Shown: positions 7,412-15,857 of the stretch, one piece after another
How the letters are laid out: each line of letters opens with the position of its first letter
Position numbering within the stretch: the first letter of the stretch is position 1
Source of the DNA: Microbacterium testaceum
Lineage (GTDB): Bacteria > Actinomycetota > Actinomycetes > Actinomycetales > Microbacteriaceae
Direction: 5' to 3'
DNA: 35,628 bases
Assembly (NCBI RefSeq): GCF_006539145.1
Contig: NZ_BJML01000017.1
Span: 1-35,628 of the forward strand
Position numbers and translations under genes: made by a program
The notes under the pieces: model-generated
What the model was told of the DNA's origin: nothing
Database searches by the model: none
Seen by the model: only the letters and a program-made list of their open reading frames with translations

Positions 7412-8191
7412 TCAGCGATCCATGCGGGCGAGCCACTCGCGGAAGAGCGCCCCTGTGACGTCGGGCTGTTCGAGGTGCACGTTGTGACCGGCCCCGTCGA
7501 GCACGACGAAGCTCCCGCGCGGGTAGTGCTCCCGCAGGGCGAGACCGTCCTCGTACCCGACGACGTCGTCCTGACGGCCGAACACGTGCAGGGTCGGCGC
7601 GGTGAACGGTTCGGGATACCGCTCCTCCGGCACGCCATCGATTGCGTAGTCGGCGGCGATGCGGTCCATGACCGTGGTGTCGGCCCCGCGCAGACCCGGC
7701 AGGACGTACCGCTGGAAGGCGGCGAACGACGCGGCATCCTGAATGACGCTGATCTCTTCGAAGGCCTCGCGAGCGTCGCCCGCAGCGTCGAGGACCGGCG
7801 ACTCGACGTGGACCACGGTGCGTTCGGGGACGCTCCGCTCGTGATGCGCCGGGCGGAATACGCCCGCCAGGGTGGCCAGGCCCCGCACACGCGGACGACG
7901 TTCGTGCGCGACGTGGCGGGCGAGCATCGCCCCGTAGGAGTTGCCGATGACAGCGAAGGGCTCATCGCCCAGATGATCGTCGATCTCGGCGAGGACGCCG
8001 TGCGCCACCTCCCGGGTACTCGACACCGTCGCTCCCCGCGCTGCCGACTCCGCCCAGGGCAGGTCGAGCAGCACCAAGCGCCACGGCGCGTCTCCGATCC
8101 ACTCGGCGAGCGGCAGCATGATCCGGTGGTCCACACCGAATCCGTGCAAAGCGACGAGGGGGCGACCCGAACCGATTTCACGCGCGATCAC
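7412..8191 (-). CDS. alpha/beta hydrolase
   Basis: A 259-residue alpha/beta hydrolase. The N-terminal strand and oxyanion loop are VALHGFGVDHRIM, the nucleophile elbow is GNSYG (Ser about residue 86), the acid is the Asp in FGRQDDVVG, and the His lies in GAGHNVHLEQP, so the triad is intact. There is no signal peptide, so it acts in the cytoplasm. The start is GTG at 8191, and a TACGAT hexamer 7 bases upstream (8199-8204) suggests a leaderless transcript. It is not closely similar by eye to the hydrolase at 5881. The region between its stop and the GNAT start at 7337 is about 74 bp and shows nothing notable. Confidence 0.86.
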   Translation of the reverse strand: MIAREIGSGRPLVALHGFGVDHRIMLPLAEWIGDAPWRLVLLDLPWAESAARGATVSSTREVAHGVLAEIDDHLGDEPFAVIGNSYGAMLARHVAHERRPRVRGLATLAGVFRPAHHERSVPERTVVHVESPVLDAAGDAREAFEEISVIQDAASFAAFQRYVLPGLRGADTTVMDRIAADYAIDGVPEERYPEPFTAPTLHVFGRQDDVVGYEDGLALREHYPRGSFVVLDGAGHNVHLEQPDVTGALFREWLARMDR

Positions 8192-8198
8192 GAAGGGG

Positions 8199-8204
8199 AT
8201 CGTA
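8199..8204 (-). promoter_or_regulatory. -10-like hexamer for a leaderless transcript (hydrolase)
   Basis: Minus-strand TACGAT stands 7 bases before the GTG at 8191. Confidence 0.4.
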
Positions 8205-8254
8205 CGCGAGCGTAGCTGCGCTCCCCACCAGATGAGCGCACCACAAGCGCCCGT

Positions 8255-9628
8255 TCAGGCTCGCGCGAGTCCCGCCAGCAGTTCGACGAGAGCGTCCGCG
8301 TCCTCCGCGCGCGTCCGCCACGACGACACCGAGATGCGGAACGCCGGTTCCCCCCGCCAGACGGTCGCGCCGAACCACGTGTGGCCGCTGGCTTGGGCGG
8401 CGGCCACGATGCGCGCCGTCTCCTCGGCGGACCCGGCTCGTGCCAGCACCTGGTTCAGCACGACGCGATTGAGCACCGTGTAGCCGGCCCCGCGGAGACC
8501 GTCGGCGATCCGCGTGGCCGTCGCGGTCGAGTTCTCGACGAGTTCGGCCACGCCGTCGCGACCCAGCGTGCGCAGTGCCGCCCAGATCGGGATACCGCGT
8601 GCCCGTCGCGAGAACTCCAGGGTCAGGTTCTTCTGCGCGTCATCGGTCGACGGGGCATATGTCGCATCGGAGTGCAGAGCCGCGTTCGCCGCGTCGCGGT
8701 TCCGCACGATGCTGACGGCGCTGTCGTAGGGCGTGTTCAACCATTTGTGCCCGTCGACGGTCCACGAATCGGCCCGGTCGATGCCGTCGGTGAGCGGTCG
8801 AAGACGCGAGGCACGCGCCCACAGACCGAACGCTCCGTCGACGTGGATCCACCCGGCGCTCGCCCGCACCTTCTGCATGATCGGTTCGAACGGGTCGAAC
8901 TCGCCCGTGTTGACCTCACCGGCCTGCAGGATCACGATCGTGCTCGCGTCGACCGCGGGGAGGGCGTCGGGGTCGATGCGTCCGTACTCGTCGGTGCGAA
9001 CCCACTCGACGAGGTCCGAGCCGAAACCGAGGACGCGCAGAGCCTTGCGCACGACGACGTGCGCGAGCTCGCTCGCGACGACCCGCACCGGGGGTGCACC
9101 GGTCAGCCCGCGACGCGCGACGTCCCACCCGAGCTGTGCCAGCACGTGCTGCCGAGCGGTGGCGAGGATCGCGACCGTCCCGGCGCCCGCGCTAGTGGAG
9201 AACCCGACAGCGCTGTCGCGCGGCAGATCGAGCACCTCGACGACCCAGCGAGCGGCGATCGCTTCGATCGCGCTGGTCGCGGGCGAGCCGAGCGGAGTGG
9301 ATGCCGTGTTGTCCCACGCCAGGACCAGGCGATCGGCCGCCGCCGCGACGGGGAGCGTCGCGCCGACGACGAAACCGAAGTAGCGCGCCCCGTTCGACTC
9401 GACGGCGGCTGCCGAGCCGAGTTCATCGAGCAGGGCGATGGTCGAGCGCTCATCGTGACCGGCCGCGGACAACTCCTCATCGAATCCGCTGAGCGCCTCC
9501 CGCGCATGAACCGACGGGTAGACCGGTCGTGAGCCGATGGCCGCGACGTAGTCCTGGGCGCGACGGTCGGCGTCTGCGAGGACGGCGAGTTCGGCCGGAC
9601 GATCGTGAGGGTCTCGGGAGGGCAGCAT
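8255..9628 (-). CDS. PLP-dependent group II (aromatic/glutamate-type) decarboxylase
   Basis: A 457-residue pyridoxal-phosphate enzyme of the group II decarboxylase family. The PLP lysine is in TVDGHKWLN (about K295). The aspartate contacting the pyridine nitrogen is in WIHVDGAFGLW (about D264). The stacking His is in SELAHVVVRKAL (about H190). The C-terminal lobe ends in a typical FRISVSSWRT segment. The family decarboxylates amino acids such as aromatic residues, glutamate or diaminobutyrate, but some members act as aldehyde synthases or other lyases. The open frame runs back to 9868, but the added residues are low-complexity. The ATG at 9628 with CAGAAT 7 bases upstream is the better start. 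The substrate is not readable. Confidence 0.88.
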   Translation of the reverse strand: MLPSRDPHDRPAELAVLADADRRAQDYVAAIGSRPVYPSVHAREALSGFDEELSAAGHDERSTIALLDELGSAAAVESNGARYFGFVVGATLPVAAAADRLVLAWDNTASTPLGSPATSAIEAIAARWVVEVLDLPRDSAVGFSTSAGAGTVAILATARQHVLAQLGWDVARRGLTGAPPVRVVASELAHVVVRKALRVLGFGSDLVEWVRTDEYGRIDPDALPAVDASTIVILQAGEVNTGEFDPFEPIMQKVRASAGWIHVDGAFGLWARASRLRPLTDGIDRADSWTVDGHKWLNTPYDSAVSIVRNRDAANAALHSDATYAPSTDDAQKNLTLEFSRRARGIPIWAALRTLGRDGVAELVENSTATATRIADGLRGAGYTVLNRVVLNQVLARAGSAEETARIVAAAQASGHTWFGATVWRGEPAFRISVSSWRTRAEDADALVELLAGLARA

Positions 9629-9957
9629 GGGTCCGATTCTGACCGCCCACGGACGCGCGGCGGAGCGGCCAATCGGGACTCCGTGGACTCGTCGGGGGCG
9701 CGCCCTCGCTCCTCCGCCGCCTCGCTTCGCTGACGCCGGTCGCGTGCCCGAAAGGCGCGGAGCCTGGCACATCAGCCACGAACACGCCTCGGGTTCGCAG
9801 GAACGGGCGCGCGAGCGAAGGGGTTCAGCCGCCGATTCGATGACGGATGCCACCTCGAGCGGCGGCATTCGATCCCCTCCTGTGCCCGCTCGGCCCGGCG
9901 ATGACGGACCGTGACGATGCGGCCTCGATCGGTCGCCGGCGCCGTTAGCGTGGCGGG
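9629..9957. other. divergent intergenic region with two probable leaderless promoters
   Basis: These 329 bases separate the decarboxylase and the LLM gene. Minus-strand CAGAAT (9636-9641) stands 7 bases before the decarboxylase ATG, and plus-strand TAGCGT (9946-9951) stands 6 bases before the LLM GTG. An open plus-strand frame of 95 codons in between has no homology I recognise and looks like GC-rich noise. I see no repeat or RNA gene here. Confidence 0.45.
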
Positions 9958-10968
9958 GTGACCCGCGCTCTCCGCTCCCTCGGCTTCCTCACCATCGGCC
10001 TCTTCGATCGCGAGAACCCGCGCGCCGGGCACGAGACCACGCTGTCGATCATCGAGCGCGGCGAGCGCCTCGGGTTCGACAGCGCGTGGCTGCGCGACCG
10101 GCACCTGCAGTACGGCATCTCCTCGCCCGTGGCGGTGCTCGCCGCGGCATCCCAGCGCACGAGCCGCATCCGCCTGGGTACCGCTGTCATCCCGCTCGGG
10201 TGGGAGAACCCGCTGCGCCTCGCCGAAGACCTCGCCACCGTCGACGTGCTGACCGGCGGGCGCCTCGAGCCCGGCTTCTCGGTGGGGCCGCCCCGCCGCT
10301 TCGACGAGATCGCGCCGGCGCTGTACCCCGACACCGCCGACGCCGAGGACTTCGGATACGAGCGCCTCTCACGCCTACGCCGCTTCCTCGCCGGCGAGCG
10401 GGTCAGCCCGTTCTCGGGCACCGAGGGGATCGAGGAGTACTCGGAGCGCGTCGAGCCCCACTCCCCCGGTCTCTCGGACCGGCTCTGGTACGGCGCCGGC
10501 AGCCCGACCTCGACGACCTGGGCGGCCGAGAACGGCTTCCACCTGCTCACCAGCAGCGTGATCCAGTCGGTGCACTCGACCGACTTCGATGTCGAGCAGG
10601 ACGCGCAGATCCAGCTCTACCGCGAGACGCACCCCGACGGCGAGACCGCCCGGGTGTCACAGGGTCTCGTCGTCGTGCCGACCGACACCGCCACACCCGA
10701 ACAACGCCGTCGGTACGAGGCGTACGCCGAGTCGCGGCGCGGGCGCGTCGGCATCCCCCAGGGTCCGAAAGGGCTGCTGTTCGCCGAGGATCTCGTGGGC
10801 ACGTCCGAGCAGATCGCCGACCGGCTGCTGTCGTCGCGGTCGTTCCCGCGGGTCGACGAGGTGGCCTTCGCGCTGCCCTTCGCCTTCGAGCCCGACGACT
10901 ACGTGCAGATCCTCGAGGACATCGCGGGGCGCCTCGGGCCGCTGCTGGGGTGGCAGCCGTCAGCCTGA
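9958..10968 (+). CDS. LLM class flavin-dependent oxidoreductase (single-domain monooxygenase)
   Basis: A 336-residue member of the bacterial luciferase-like family, which uses reduced flavin (FMNH2 or F420) and usually O2. Family hallmarks are the N-terminal strand LGFLTIGLF, the helix RGERLGFDSAWLRDRH, the segment TSRIRLGTAVIPLGWENPLRLAEDLATVDVLTGGRL, and a C-terminal VGTSEQIADRLL domain-swap region. By memory it most resembles the CE1758-type subgroup, of unknown substrate; this is only recollection. The GTG start at 9958 is supported by a -10-like TAGCGT 6 bases upstream. The gene converges on the aminotransferase-transporter operon, with palindrome A copy 1 between them. No flavin reductase is adjacent. 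Confidence 0.9.
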   Translation: MTRALRSLGFLTIGLFDRENPRAGHETTLSIIERGERLGFDSAWLRDRHLQYGISSPVAVLAAASQRTSRIRLGTAVIPLGWENPLRLAEDLATVDVLTGGRLEPGFSVGPPRRFDEIAPALYPDTADAEDFGYERLSRLRRFLAGERVSPFSGTEGIEEYSERVEPHSPGLSDRLWYGAGSPTSTTWAAENGFHLLTSSVIQSVHSTDFDVEQDAQIQLYRETHPDGETARVSQGLVVVPTDTATPEQRRRYEAYAESRRGRVGIPQGPKGLLFAEDLVGTSEQIADRLLSSRSFPRVDEVAFALPFAFEPDDYVQILEDIAGRLGPLLGWQPSA

Positions 10969-10999
10969 CGCCCCGGACGCACCGCCGTCCGCGCGGCAC

Positions 11000-11060
11000 G
11001 TTGAGTGTCCAAGAAACCCGGACGAATTCTCGAGACGTCCGGGTGTCTTGGACGCTCAAC
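11000..11060. repeat. imperfect palindromic repeat, family A copy 1
   Basis: A 61-bp element with 25-base arms (11000-11024 and 11036-11060) that differ at two positions, around an 11-base loop. The arm core is GAGTGTCCAAGA-ACCCGGACG. Close relatives occur at 27094-27152 and 34262-34325. This copy lies between convergent genes, where it could act as a two-way terminator. Confidence 0.85.
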
Positions 11061-11085
11061 GCCAGCACGAGGGCGACGCGGCGCG

Positions 11086-12276
11086 TCAGCGCTGCCGCGC
11101 TACGGCCCGCGCCAGCCGCGCCGCCGCCTCCACCAACAGTTCCTCGGACGTGTCGCCGTAGGCCAGCCGCAGGTGCCGGTCGGCGTCCGTTCCCGGCCCC
11201 GAGGGGAAGAACGACCCGCGCTGGTACTCGACCCCCTCGGCGCTCGCGGCGGCGGCGAGCCGGTCGGCGTCCAGGGAGTCGTCGGTCAGGCGCGGCCACA
11301 GGAACAGGCCGCCGTCCGGCACGGTGACGTCGAAGGAGCCCGATGCCGAGAGCGCCTCGGCCAGAGCGTGCGCCCGCGCCCGGTACAGGGCTCGAGCACC
11401 GCCGAGAACCCGGTCGAAGACGCCCACGTCGCCGGTCAGCAGCTCGGCCACGACGGCCTGCACGAAGGTCGACGAGTGCGAGTCCTGGCGGCTGCGGAGG
11501 GCCACGGCATCCGGGATCAGGCGCTCCGGAAGAACGATCCAGCCGAGCCGCAGGCCCGGGCCCAGCGTCTTCGTGAAGGTGTTGACGTGGATGACGTGGT
11601 CGGAGTCGTGGAACGGTGCGAGCGACTCGGGCTCGCCGTGGAAGCGCAGTTCGCGATACGGGTCGTCGGCGAAGACGACGAAGCCGTACTTCTCGGCCAG
11701 TTCCACGAGCTCGCGACGCCGAGCGGTCGGCAGCGACGACTGCGAGGGGTTGTGGAACTCGGGAACCGTATACACCGCGGCCGGGCGGGCGCCGGCGCGC
11801 AGCTCGGCGGCGAGGGCGTCGATGTCGAGCCCCTCGGCCCCGACGCGGATGGGCAGAACGCGGGCATCCGCGAGCTCGAGCCCGCGCAGGAACAGCGGGA
11901 ACACGGGGTTGTCGACCGCCACGAGGTCGCCGCGCTCGAGCACCGTCTGCACGGCGATCGCGAGGCCGTGGAACCCGCCGTTGGTGATGAGCACGCGCTC
12001 GACGGCGACGCCCTCGCGCGCGGCGATCCACTCGCGCAGCGCCGGGATGCCCTCGGTACGCGAGTACTGCAGTGACGGCGCCCCCGGTCGGGCGAGTACG
12101 CGGGCCGTCGCCTCGGCGAGCTCCGCGGTCGGCAGGACGGAGGGATCGGGGATGCCGCCGAGCAACTCGATCGCATCGGGCCGGCGATCCCGCAGGGTCT
12201 GATCGCCGAAGCCCTTCGGGTCGGTGAACGCCTCGATGAGCGCGGGACGCGAGCGGGGCGGGAAGAGCAGGGTCAT
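11086..12276 (-). CDS. PLP-dependent aminotransferase, class I/II
   Basis: A 396-residue fold-type I aminotransferase. The PLP lysine is in NTFTKTLGPGLRLGW. Supporting motifs are the substrate/PLP loop NGGFHGLAIAVQTVL, the YTVPEFHNPSQSSL strand, and FADDPYRELRF with the pyridine-binding Asp. The sequence style is that of the aminotransferase half of MocR proteins or of the KAT/AAT multi-substrate group, but there is no GntR-type DNA-binding domain. Its ATG at 12276 overlaps the stop of the ATPase gene (ATGA), making it the last gene of the six-gene operon that starts at 18955. It probably transaminates the imported compound or a product of it. Confidence 0.9.
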   Translation of the reverse strand: MTLLFPPRSRPALIEAFTDPKGFGDQTLRDRRPDAIELLGGIPDPSVLPTAELAEATARVLARPGAPSLQYSRTEGIPALREWIAAREGVAVERVLITNGGFHGLAIAVQTVLERGDLVAVDNPVFPLFLRGLELADARVLPIRVGAEGLDIDALAAELRAGARPAAVYTVPEFHNPSQSSLPTARRRELVELAEKYGFVVFADDPYRELRFHGEPESLAPFHDSDHVIHVNTFTKTLGPGLRLGWIVLPERLIPDAVALRSRQDSHSSTFVQAVVAELLTGDVGVFDRVLGGARALYRARAHALAEALSASGSFDVTVPDGGLFLWPRLTDDSLDADRLAAAASAEGVEYQRGSFFPSGPGTDADRHLRLAYGDTSEELLVEAAARLARAVARQR

Positions 12277-13928
12277 GAGGGACTCCGGGGGTCGGGGGTG
12301 GGGATCGCGTCGACGAGGGCCCGTGTGTACTGCTCGCGCGGGTGCGAGAGCACGTCGGCCACCCGCCCGGCCTCCACGACCCGTCCGTCTTTGAGCACCG
12401 AGACGGTGTCGGCGATCTGCCGCACGAGCGCGAGGTCGTGCGAGACGAAGAGGTAGGTCAGCCCGCGTTCGCGCTGCAGTCGGCGGAGCACGTCGAACAC
12501 CCCCGCCTGCACCGTCACGTCGAGCGCCGAGGTCGGCTCGTCGAGCACGATGACGTCGGGTTCGAGCACCAGGGCGCGGGCGATCGCGACGCGCTGCCGC
12601 TGACCGCCCGACAGCGCGTCGGGGCGACGGCGGGTGAGCTGCGGAGACAGACCCACGGCGTCCAGGGCCTCGGTGACTTTCGCCAATCGCTCGGCGCGCG
12701 TGCCGACCCGGTACTGGTCGAGCGGCTCGCGCACGATCCGCCCCACGGTCCAGGTGGGATCGAGCGAGGTGAAGGGGTTCTGGTACACGAGCTGCAGGTG
12801 ACGACGGATGCCGCGGAGCTCCGCCTCGGTGCGTCCGGTCGCGGGCTTGCCGTCGACGACGATGTCGCCCGTGTCGGGGGTCTCGAGTCCGAGTAGTAGC
12901 CGCACCGTCGTGGTCTTCCCCGAGCCCGACTCCCCCACGAGCGCGTGGGTGGTGCCCGGCGGCACGCGGAACGACACCGCCGACACCGCCGCGCGCTCGG
13001 ACCCGTCGACCACGAAGCTCTTCGACACCTCGCGCACCTCGATGCGGGTCGCGGTGGTGTCGGTGGTCCACGCGTCGACACCGCGCTCGTCAGCGCGCCG
13101 GTAGCGGTCGGGGTTCAGCGCGGGTGCGTCGGCCTGCAGCTGCACCGTGTACGGCGAGGTCGGCGCCGCGAAGACCTCGCGTGTGGCGCCGGCCTCCTGC
13201 ACCCGCCCGTCCTTCAGCACGACGATCTCGTCGGTGCGCTCGGCCGCGATGGCCAGGTCGTGCGTGATGAGCAGCAGGCCGATGCCGAGCTCCTCGCGCA
13301 GGTCGCCGAGCAGGTCGAGGATGCGCTTCTGGATCGTGACGTCGAGGGCGCTCGTCGGCTCGTCGGCGACGAGCAGCTCGGGTCGCGGCAGCACCGCGAG
13401 ACCGATGAGCACGCGCTGCAGCATGCCGCCCGAGAGCTGATGCGGATACGAGCCGTAAACCCGGCGCGGATCGGGAAGGCCCACGCGGGCGAAGACGTCG
13501 AGGATCGCGTCGCGCTGCGCGCCGGCATCCGTGATTCCCGACAACGCGGCGGCCTCGTGCGCCTGCGAGCCGATGGTGCGCACCGGGTTGAGCGCGTTCG
13601 ACGGGTCCTGGGGCACGAAGCCGAGGCGCCGGCCGCGGAGAGGGCGGAACCGCGCCTCACTCAGCCCGAGCACCTCGTCGCCGGCGAACTCGACGCGTCC
13701 GCTCGCCCGCCCGGTCGCGCGGGGCAGCAGCCGCAGCACGGATCGCGCGATCGTCGACTTTCCCGACCCCGACTCGCCGATGAGGGCAAGGCTGCCGCCG
13801 TGCGGGATCGAGAACGACACGTCGTGCACCACGGGGGTTCGTCCGTAGGCCACCGAGAGGTCCCGCACCCTCAGGAGAGGTGCGGCCTCGGCGCGTGTCT
13901 GTTCGCGCGAGGGGAGAGTGAGGGTCAT
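12273..13928 (-). CDS. dipeptide/oligopeptide-type ABC transporter, fused double ATP-binding protein
   Basis: A 551-residue protein with two complete ATPase domains, equivalent to DppD and DppF fused. Domain 1 has Walker A GESGSGKST (about 51-59), signature LSGGMLQRV (about 165) and Walker B LLVADEPTSALD. Domain 2 has Walker A GESGSGKTT (about 332-340), signature LSGGQRQRV (about 439) and Walker B VIVLDEPTSALD. Each half also carries its ITHDLAIAAERTD or VSHDLALVRQIAD switch region. It powers uptake through the two permeases next to it. Both ends overlap the neighbouring genes by ATGA, so expression is tightly coupled. Signature and Walker residues appear intact in both halves, so both should bind ATP. 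Confidence 0.95.
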   Translation of the reverse strand: MTLTLPSREQTRAEAAPLLRVRDLSVAYGRTPVVHDVSFSIPHGGSLALIGESGSGKSTIARSVLRLLPRATGRASGRVEFAGDEVLGLSEARFRPLRGRRLGFVPQDPSNALNPVRTIGSQAHEAAALSGITDAGAQRDAILDVFARVGLPDPRRVYGSYPHQLSGGMLQRVLIGLAVLPRPELLVADEPTSALDVTIQKRILDLLGDLREELGIGLLLITHDLAIAAERTDEIVVLKDGRVQEAGATREVFAAPTSPYTVQLQADAPALNPDRYRRADERGVDAWTTDTTATRIEVREVSKSFVVDGSERAAVSAVSFRVPPGTTHALVGESGSGKTTTVRLLLGLETPDTGDIVVDGKPATGRTEAELRGIRRHLQLVYQNPFTSLDPTWTVGRIVREPLDQYRVGTRAERLAKVTEALDAVGLSPQLTRRRPDALSGGQRQRVAIARALVLEPDVIVLDEPTSALDVTVQAGVFDVLRRLQRERGLTYLFVSHDLALVRQIADTVSVLKDGRVVEAGRVADVLSHPREQYTRALVDAIPTPDPRSPS

Positions 13929-14773
13929 GACGTCCTCCGAAGCCACCGGCTGATGCGGTTGATCGACAACACCGTCGCCACGGTGACCAGGGCCGGCCAC
14001 ACGACGAGCCACGGCGCACGCGGGTAGTCCTTGCCGGCTGAGATGAGCAGACCCCAATCGGATGCCGGGGGCGGATCGCCGTAGCCCAGGAAGGCGAGCC
14101 CCGCGATGACGAGGATCGACAGCCCGAACTGCAGGACCGCGAGGGGCACGAGCGAGCGCGACGCGTTGGGCAGCACGTGCCGGAACAGCACGTGCAGGCT
14201 CGACCCGCCCTGCAACCGCGCCGCCTCGACGAACACCGACGAGCGCACGCGCAGCACCTCGGAGCGCATCACCCGGGCGAACACGGCGACGGCCGAGACG
14301 CCGGTGGCGATCGCGGCGTTGATGGTCTGGAAACCGAGCGAGCTGACGATGACGACGGCGAGCAGGAACGCCGGGATGGCGAGCAGCACGTCGATGAGAC
14401 GGGCGAGCACCGTGTCGGTCCACGACCCCAGGAACCCCGCGAGCAGGCCGATGAGCCCGCCCACGACCACGCCGATCGCCACGGCGACGAGGGCGCTCGT
14501 CACCGACGACTGCGCACCGAACACGATGCGCGCGAAGAGGTCGCGGCCCAGGTGATCGGTGCCGAGCAGGTGCGCGGCACTGGGCGGTTGCAGCTTGTTG
14601 GCCGGCACGCCCTGCGCCGGGTTCTGCGACGTGAACAGGGTCGGCGCGAGAGAGAACGCCAGCACCACCGCCACGACGACAAACGACACGATGACGCCGA
14701 ACGGAACGGCGAGGCGGATGCCGCGGGCCCGGGCGACGATGGAGCGCGGCGGCGCGGCGAGTGCGGCGGTCAT
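13925..14773 (-). CDS. dipeptide-type ABC transporter permease (DppC-like)
   Basis: A 282-residue membrane protein with the DppC/OppC layout. It has a first membrane helix near residues 22-45, then the N-terminal signature HLLGTDHLGRDLFARIVFGAQSS, then about five further helices. The EAA docking loop is EAARLQGGSSLHVLFRHVLPNA. It ends in RISRWLRRTS. The ATG at 14773 overlaps the stop of the upstream permease. A longer open frame upstream is shadow coding within that gene. Confidence 0.94.
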   Translation of the reverse strand: MTAALAAPPRSIVARARGIRLAVPFGVIVSFVVVAVVLAFSLAPTLFTSQNPAQGVPANKLQPPSAAHLLGTDHLGRDLFARIVFGAQSSVTSALVAVAIGVVVGGLIGLLAGFLGSWTDTVLARLIDVLLAIPAFLLAVVIVSSLGFQTINAAIATGVSAVAVFARVMRSEVLRVRSSVFVEAARLQGGSSLHVLFRHVLPNASRSLVPLAVLQFGLSILVIAGLAFLGYGDPPPASDWGLLISAGKDYPRAPWLVVWPALVTVATVLSINRISRWLRRTS

Positions 14774-15786
14774 CCGACGCTCACCTCCTCCCGCAGCAGC
14801 GGCGCCGGCTCTTCGCGCGGGGTCGCCGTGACCGCGCGCCCGCGCGAGCCGATGGACACGCGGGGGTCGAGCAGCGGATAGGCGAGGTCGGCGAGCAGGT
14901 TGACGACGACGAAGACGATGGCGGCGAGCGACACCACGGCCTGCAGCACGGGGAGGTCCTGACTGGCCACCGATGACTCGACCAGGGTGCCGATGCCGAC
15001 GCGGCCGAAGATCGCTTCGGTGATGAGCGCGCCGCCGAGGAGCTCTCCGACGATGAGTGCGAGAACGGTGACCGTCGGCAGCGCCGAGGGCTTCACGAGG
15101 TGACGCAGGAACAGCGCTGCCTGGCGGAGTCCCCGCGAGCGCGCGACGGCGACGTACTCCTGCCGTGACTCGTGATCGAGCGAGGCGATGAGCACCTCGG
15201 CGAGCTGAGCCGACACGGGGATGCCGAGGGCCACCGCCGCGAAGAAGGTGCCCCAGGGCGTCTCGGTGTCGATCATGCTGAACAGTCCGAGCCCGAAGGC
15301 GAAGACGTGGATCAGCAGCAGGCCGATCACGAAGTTCGGGACGGAGAGGAACAGCGACGGCAGCGACCGCAGCACGCCCTGCCCGAAGCGCGCGGGCAGG
15401 AACTGCGTTCCGTACGCGATGGCGACGGCGAGCACGATGGCGACCAGCAGCGCGACGGCCGCGAGGCTCAGCGTCGACCCCAGCGCGTCGAACACGAGAG
15501 TGCTGACGGGCAGGTTCGATCGCAGCGAGACACCGAGGTCGCCGACCACGAAGCGTCCGAGCGACGATCCGAGCTGCACCCACCAGGGCTGGTCGAGGCC
15601 GTAGTACGCCACGATGCGGGCGATGTCGTCCTCGGTGAAGCCGTTGTCGGGATTGCGCAAGGTGCTCGTGATCGGGTCCCCGGGCAGGATGCTGATCACG
15701 AAGAACGTGAACAGGTACGCCAGCAGCACGACGACGAGCGCCTGGCCCGTGCGGCGCAGCACGAATCGGCCGTATGTGCGGAACAT
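14770..15786 (-). CDS. dipeptide-type ABC transporter permease (DppB-like)
   Basis: A 338-residue membrane protein of the DppB/OppB class. The N-terminus MFRTYGRFVLRRTGQALVV leads straight into helix 1 and the family motif ISILPGDPI. The EAA loop is EYVAVARSRGLRQAALFLRHLVKPSALP. About six helices are visible, followed by a short Glu/Pro-rich tail. The start at 15786 has an excellent ribosome site (GAGAGGAGGAGAG upstream on the minus strand), which a gene behind an attenuating hairpin would need. The stop overlaps the next permease (ATGA). Confidence 0.94.
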   Translation of the reverse strand: MFRTYGRFVLRRTGQALVVVLLAYLFTFFVISILPGDPITSTLRNPDNGFTEDDIARIVAYYGLDQPWWVQLGSSLGRFVVGDLGVSLRSNLPVSTLVFDALGSTLSLAAVALLVAIVLAVAIAYGTQFLPARFGQGVLRSLPSLFLSVPNFVIGLLLIHVFAFGLGLFSMIDTETPWGTFFAAVALGIPVSAQLAEVLIASLDHESRQEYVAVARSRGLRQAALFLRHLVKPSALPTVTVLALIVGELLGGALITEAIFGRVGIGTLVESSVASQDLPVLQAVVSLAAIVFVVVNLLADLAYPLLDPRVSIGSRGRAVTATPREEPAPLLREEVSVG

Positions 15787-15820
15787 GCTCTCCTCCTCTC
15801 GTCTCGGTGTAACGGATCGA

Positions 15821-15848
15821 GGAGACGGATGCCGCGGCATCCGTCTCC
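15821..15848 (-). terminator. perfect 28-bp palindrome between binding-protein and permease genes
   Basis: GGAGACGGATGCC (15821-15833) and its exact complement (15836-15848) flank a central GC, giving a fully palindromic 28-mer. It lies 9 bases after the binding-protein stop and 35 bases before the permease start. In ABC operons such hairpins often stop most transcripts or stabilise the upstream message, so that the receptor is made in excess. Each arm contains the GGATGCC heptamer. Confidence 0.8.
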
Positions 15849-15857
15849 CGTCCGGTG

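Noticed and set aside
7403..8215. 270-codon plus-strand open frame
   Set aside because: It is antisense to the alpha/beta hydrolase whose catalytic triad is intact.
9627..9914. 95-codon plus-strand frame in the gap between the decarboxylase and the LLM gene
   Set aside because: It has no ribosome site and no homology I recognise, and it overlaps the decarboxylase promoter region.
11000..11060. Treating palindrome A copy 1 only as a terminator
   Set aside because: Two other copies lie between divergent genes, where termination is not needed, so a repeat family is the better description.
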